NCBI GenBank assembly: GCA_900617975.1
Contig: UZAE01012357.1
Location: forward strand, 1-10,133
DNA: 10,133 nucleotides
Reading direction: 5' to 3'
Origin: Rodentolepis nana
Lineage: Eukaryota > Platyhelminthes > Cestoda > Cyclophyllidea > Hymenolepididae
Notes under the pieces: model-generated
Databases searched by the model: none
Seen by the model: the letters and a program-made list of their open reading frames with translations, nothing else
What the model was told of the DNA's origin: nothing
Translations under genes and position numbers: made by a program
Part shown: in pieces, positions 7,677 to 10,133 of the stretch
Numbering within the stretch: the first letter of the stretch is position 1
How the letters are laid out: every line of letters begins with the position of its first letter

Positions 7677-9527
7677 TCCTTAACAGTATAAGGAATTTTA
7701 TTGCTAACAAGTAATGAGTTAGAGTTTACATACAAAAATCCGGCCTTACAGGGTCATTTCCTTCACTGTGCCTCTACACGATTTGAGCAATAGCTATTTT
7801 CATATAAGCCATGATAACTTTCAAACATTGCTTGTAAAGAGAAGCAATATTAGCTTTTGAAAACATTTAGTCAAATCAATCAAAAAGTCTCTTTAAGTAC
7901 GTGATTTGGCAATGATTCTAGCGGATCGTTGCCCTAATAAACCTTTGCTTATTCTCAATAGTCTCCATCGCAAGAACTCCTAATTTGGAATGGTTCAGAC
8001 GTATGGCACGAACCACGTTTGTTTGAGTTGTGTATCGGCGAAACGTATCATAGTCATTAGAATGCAATAAAGGGTTTGTTAAACACTGCAGGGACTATTT
8101 ATTAGTGACAAGCTGAGGGCACATGAAATATCTTTGTTCAGACATGACAGCGTTTTGGTCTCCACAAAAAGCATATCTTGTAATCTAATACTTAATTGCA
8201 ATTCAGCGGCAATTGCTCGATTTAGGTCCTGAAATCCCTAACAGTGTCTAGGTCTCTTCATTCTTTGAGATTGTTATGTTGTTGGCTTTGGAAAGCGAAA
8301 GTTAGAATAAACGTTATTTACTCCACTCTCGCCTTACTGTTTTGCTAATTTCATGGACACTTTCATACAAGGGAATTTTTTAGAGATAGTAGAAGGCAAT
8401 AAATATTTGCACGAAACCACATACATTATGTTGAGCATTAAATCAATTGCAATATTACATAAATGAAATCAAAGGAATCCACTTTCATAGTTTAAATTAG
8501 CCGGCGTCATAAATAACCAAACTGATTTTTTGTCAATTAAGGAATACATAATACACCATATAGACAATAGCAGAGGTTCGATTGTATATCGCGCCTTCCC
8601 TAAAGTGATCCAATTTGAAACCATAAGAGCCTTTTTCATAGATCCATTAATTTCCTTCCATATTTTGCAATTGCCCAAAGTAAAGAGTTCCTATTTCTTA
8701 TTTTGGAGTGACGGTAAATAATTTGTGCTGTTAGGACAGAACCCATTCTATTTCATATGAATCCAAAATATTAGCATTTCAAGCAAAATCCGATTCCTGA
8801 AATTTTATTATTCAACTTTGATAATTTAAATCCAGCCGTCTAAGGTCAAAATTCATTGATGTATTCTAAATATTGATAATTAATCAAATGCCAAATCGTA
8901 TAGAAAGCGCCAGGCAAAGCTTAAAGCCACAAAGCTATTAATTTGTCCTGTAAGTTTTTAATACCACGTTATATTTCTAATTCGGCTATGATCCATTCCA
9001 TATTATCCCTGGAAGTTGGACATATCATAAATTTCGGCAATAACATACATTTTATATTTTCGTGGTTTACTTATGCATACGTCTGTTTAATATAATTAGT
9101 TCTTGTAAATGTCCAACAGTTGCAGATTTACTAAAGACTCAGTGGTTTGCACATCGATATAGCTATAGAAAGGTTATTTAAATCAAATTTTCGAATAACA
9201 TTTAGTTTATTCGTGAAAAATTGTGCAATGAATCATTATTAGAAATTTCGGTCACGTGTTGATAATATAACTATGCACAAATGGATGGTTTAAGATTTAT
9301 TGACTTATTAACGTTCATGAATTTTATCCTCAGTTGTTCCAAACTACTTGTTCTAACTAGACCCTATTCGCTTCTGTGAACAAAATGAAATTTCACGATA
9401 TTTTTCATTCTGATGCAATAATTTATTAAGTTTACAAATTTAACTCTTTCTATCAAAATAACGAAATCTAACTCTGGTGAATTGTTTAAAAGCATAAGGT
9501 CGGGTTGCGCGTTATTAAAGGCCAAAA
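7677..9527. other. Intergenic region between CCDC47 and the RIOX-like gene
   Basis: These 1.85 kb are AT-rich with stops in all frames. The longest open stretches (about 8469-8721 on either strand) have no family-like motif and no splice context. No tRNA-like fold, tandem array or copy of the dispersed repeat was seen. The last few hundred bases should contain the promoter of the gene starting at 9528. No clear TATA box is visible there. Confidence 0.6.
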
Positions 9528-10133
9528 ATGCTGTCGGCGTACGAGTTTTATAAGCCTCAAAAGGGCAAAAGGGTAAGCGACTTTAAGTGGTGCATAACCA
9601 GTAGTTTTGCGTATTTAGTGCGGCTGATTTATCTAATTTGTTTCCTGTAGACTGTTGAAAGCGACATTGAATTGAAAAGTACTATTGAAATGTTAGCTGA
9701 AGTTAGTAAACGTATCAAACTCGAACAGCCCTCTGACATACTGATCTCTTCATCTCCTACCAAAAGCAAAAAGTTGGAATCCGCTTCAAAAAGACGACGA
9801 AAACACGAAGCTTTGAAACTCAACAAAACAAGAAAGCGAATTCATTCTCCTGAAAAGAATAATACCAAGCGTTCCAGAATGTCAAACGCATCTACAAAGG
9901 GAGAGGGCTGTATTAAAATTGAAATCGAATCTGTTCCTGATCTTGTTGAAGAACCTGTTATCGAAGAGGAAGTCATAAATTCGCTTGACTTGGGGGGCCA
10001 CCTTTTCGATTTTCTCATCTCTCCTATCTCTATGACCGACTTTGCAAAGTAACTTAAGATGTTTTATTAGATTTATCGCGTTTTTTTTAAAACAGAGAAT
10101 ACTACGGTCTAAAACCATGCCACTCTGTCGGAG
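9528..10133 (+). CDS. JmjC ribosomal oxygenase, NO66/MINA53-like, N-terminal part (partial gene)
   Basis: Three exons are seen: 9528-9572, 9651-10048 and 10096-10133 (cut by the window edge). The introns are 78 nt (GTAAGC...CTGTAG, phase 0) and 47 nt (GTAACT...AAACAG, phase 2). An in-frame TAA at 9516-9518 supports the ATG. The first 160 residues begin MLSAYEFYKPQKGKR, followed by an acidic/helical stretch. Next is a very basic segment with KRRRK (62-66) and TRKR (75-78), a likely nuclear or nucleolar signal. An acidic linker follows (about 106-125). Residues 133-147, LFDFLISPISMTDFA, continue across the second intron as KEYYGLKP. This matches the conserved entry of NO66/MINA53 (RIOX1/2), where LFE-LISPI is followed by FFKEFWEQKP in MINA53. 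Family members are Fe(II)/2-oxoglutarate JmjC hydroxylases acting on ribosomal protein histidines, and histone demethylation has been claimed for them. The catalytic HxD...H residues lie beyond the window. The long basic tail favours NO66, but one short motif cannot settle which paralogue this is. Without the 47-nt intron the frame ends falsely at 10052. Confidence 0.65.
10049..10095 (+). other. 47-nt intron 2 of the RIOX-like gene
   Basis: The donor GTAACT follows GCA AA, and a T-rich tract ends in AAAACAG. Splicing completes a Lys codon and continues as EYYGLKPCHSVG. Unspliced, the second base of the intron opens a TAA stop. The restored segment fits the family pattern FxKEx-W/Y-x-x-KP, which is the main evidence for this intron. 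Confidence 0.65.

Noticed and set aside
8469..8721. Overlapping frames on both strands in the intergenic region
   Set aside because: They mirror one another, have no recognisable domain and lack neighbouring exons.
9629..10118. Minus-strand frames (9629-9826 and 9882-10118) opposite the RIOX-like exon
   Set aside because: They are shadows of the plus-strand exon, which has proper splice sites and a family motif.
1..10133. Search for a novel defence-like, CRISPR, toxin or viral system
   Set aside because: All supported coding sequence belongs to ordinary animal gene families, and no repeat-spacer array, viral gene or toxin-like gene was found.

Overview
This window is nuclear DNA from a eukaryote with compact, intron-rich genes. 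The most likely source is a parasitic flatworm (trematode or cestode). That assignment is an inference from three things: high overall AT content, introns of 35-47 nt next to a cluster of 71-79 nt, and the degree of divergence of the animal-type proteins. Splice sites are GT-AG throughout and the standard genetic code gives clean reading frames. There are no bacterial operons, rRNAs, CRISPR arrays or intact transposons. Two ambiguous bases (n) mark it as draft assembly.

Layout. Positions 1-1611 are AT-rich intronic DNA of a minus-strand gene, with a fragment of a dispersed repeat at the left edge. At 1612-1990 (minus) are the first two coding exons of a RAB27-like small GTPase, whose remaining exons lie beyond position 1. 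A 354-bp spacer (1991-2344) separates its ATG from the ATG of a divergent plus-strand gene, so the two probably share a bidirectional promoter. That plus-strand gene (2345-7262) is complete. It encodes CCDC47/calumin in ten exons and 483 residues, the same length I recall for the human protein. Its first introns are tiny (105, 35 and 43 nt), the fourth is 2.9 kb and carries a second copy of the dispersed repeat, and the last five are 71-79 nt. A polyadenylation signal follows at 7408. Positions 7463-9527 are intergenic, apart from one short exon-like stretch at 7590. At 9528 a third plus-strand gene begins. Across two short introns (78 and 47 nt) it reads as the basic N-terminal tail and the first conserved segment of a JmjC ribosomal oxygenase (NO66/MINA53, RIOX family), and it runs off the right edge.

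The three genes are housekeeping or cell-biology genes with no obvious shared pathway. CCDC47 acts in the ER membrane in insertion of multipass proteins, RAB27 in secretory-vesicle traffic, and the RIOX protein in the nucleus or nucleolus on ribosomal proteins or chromatin. I found no convincing new biological system. The more informative points are the exon structures hidden from simple ORF calling, the compact divergent promoter with an inverted CCAAT pair, the micro-introns, and the unidentified repeat family.
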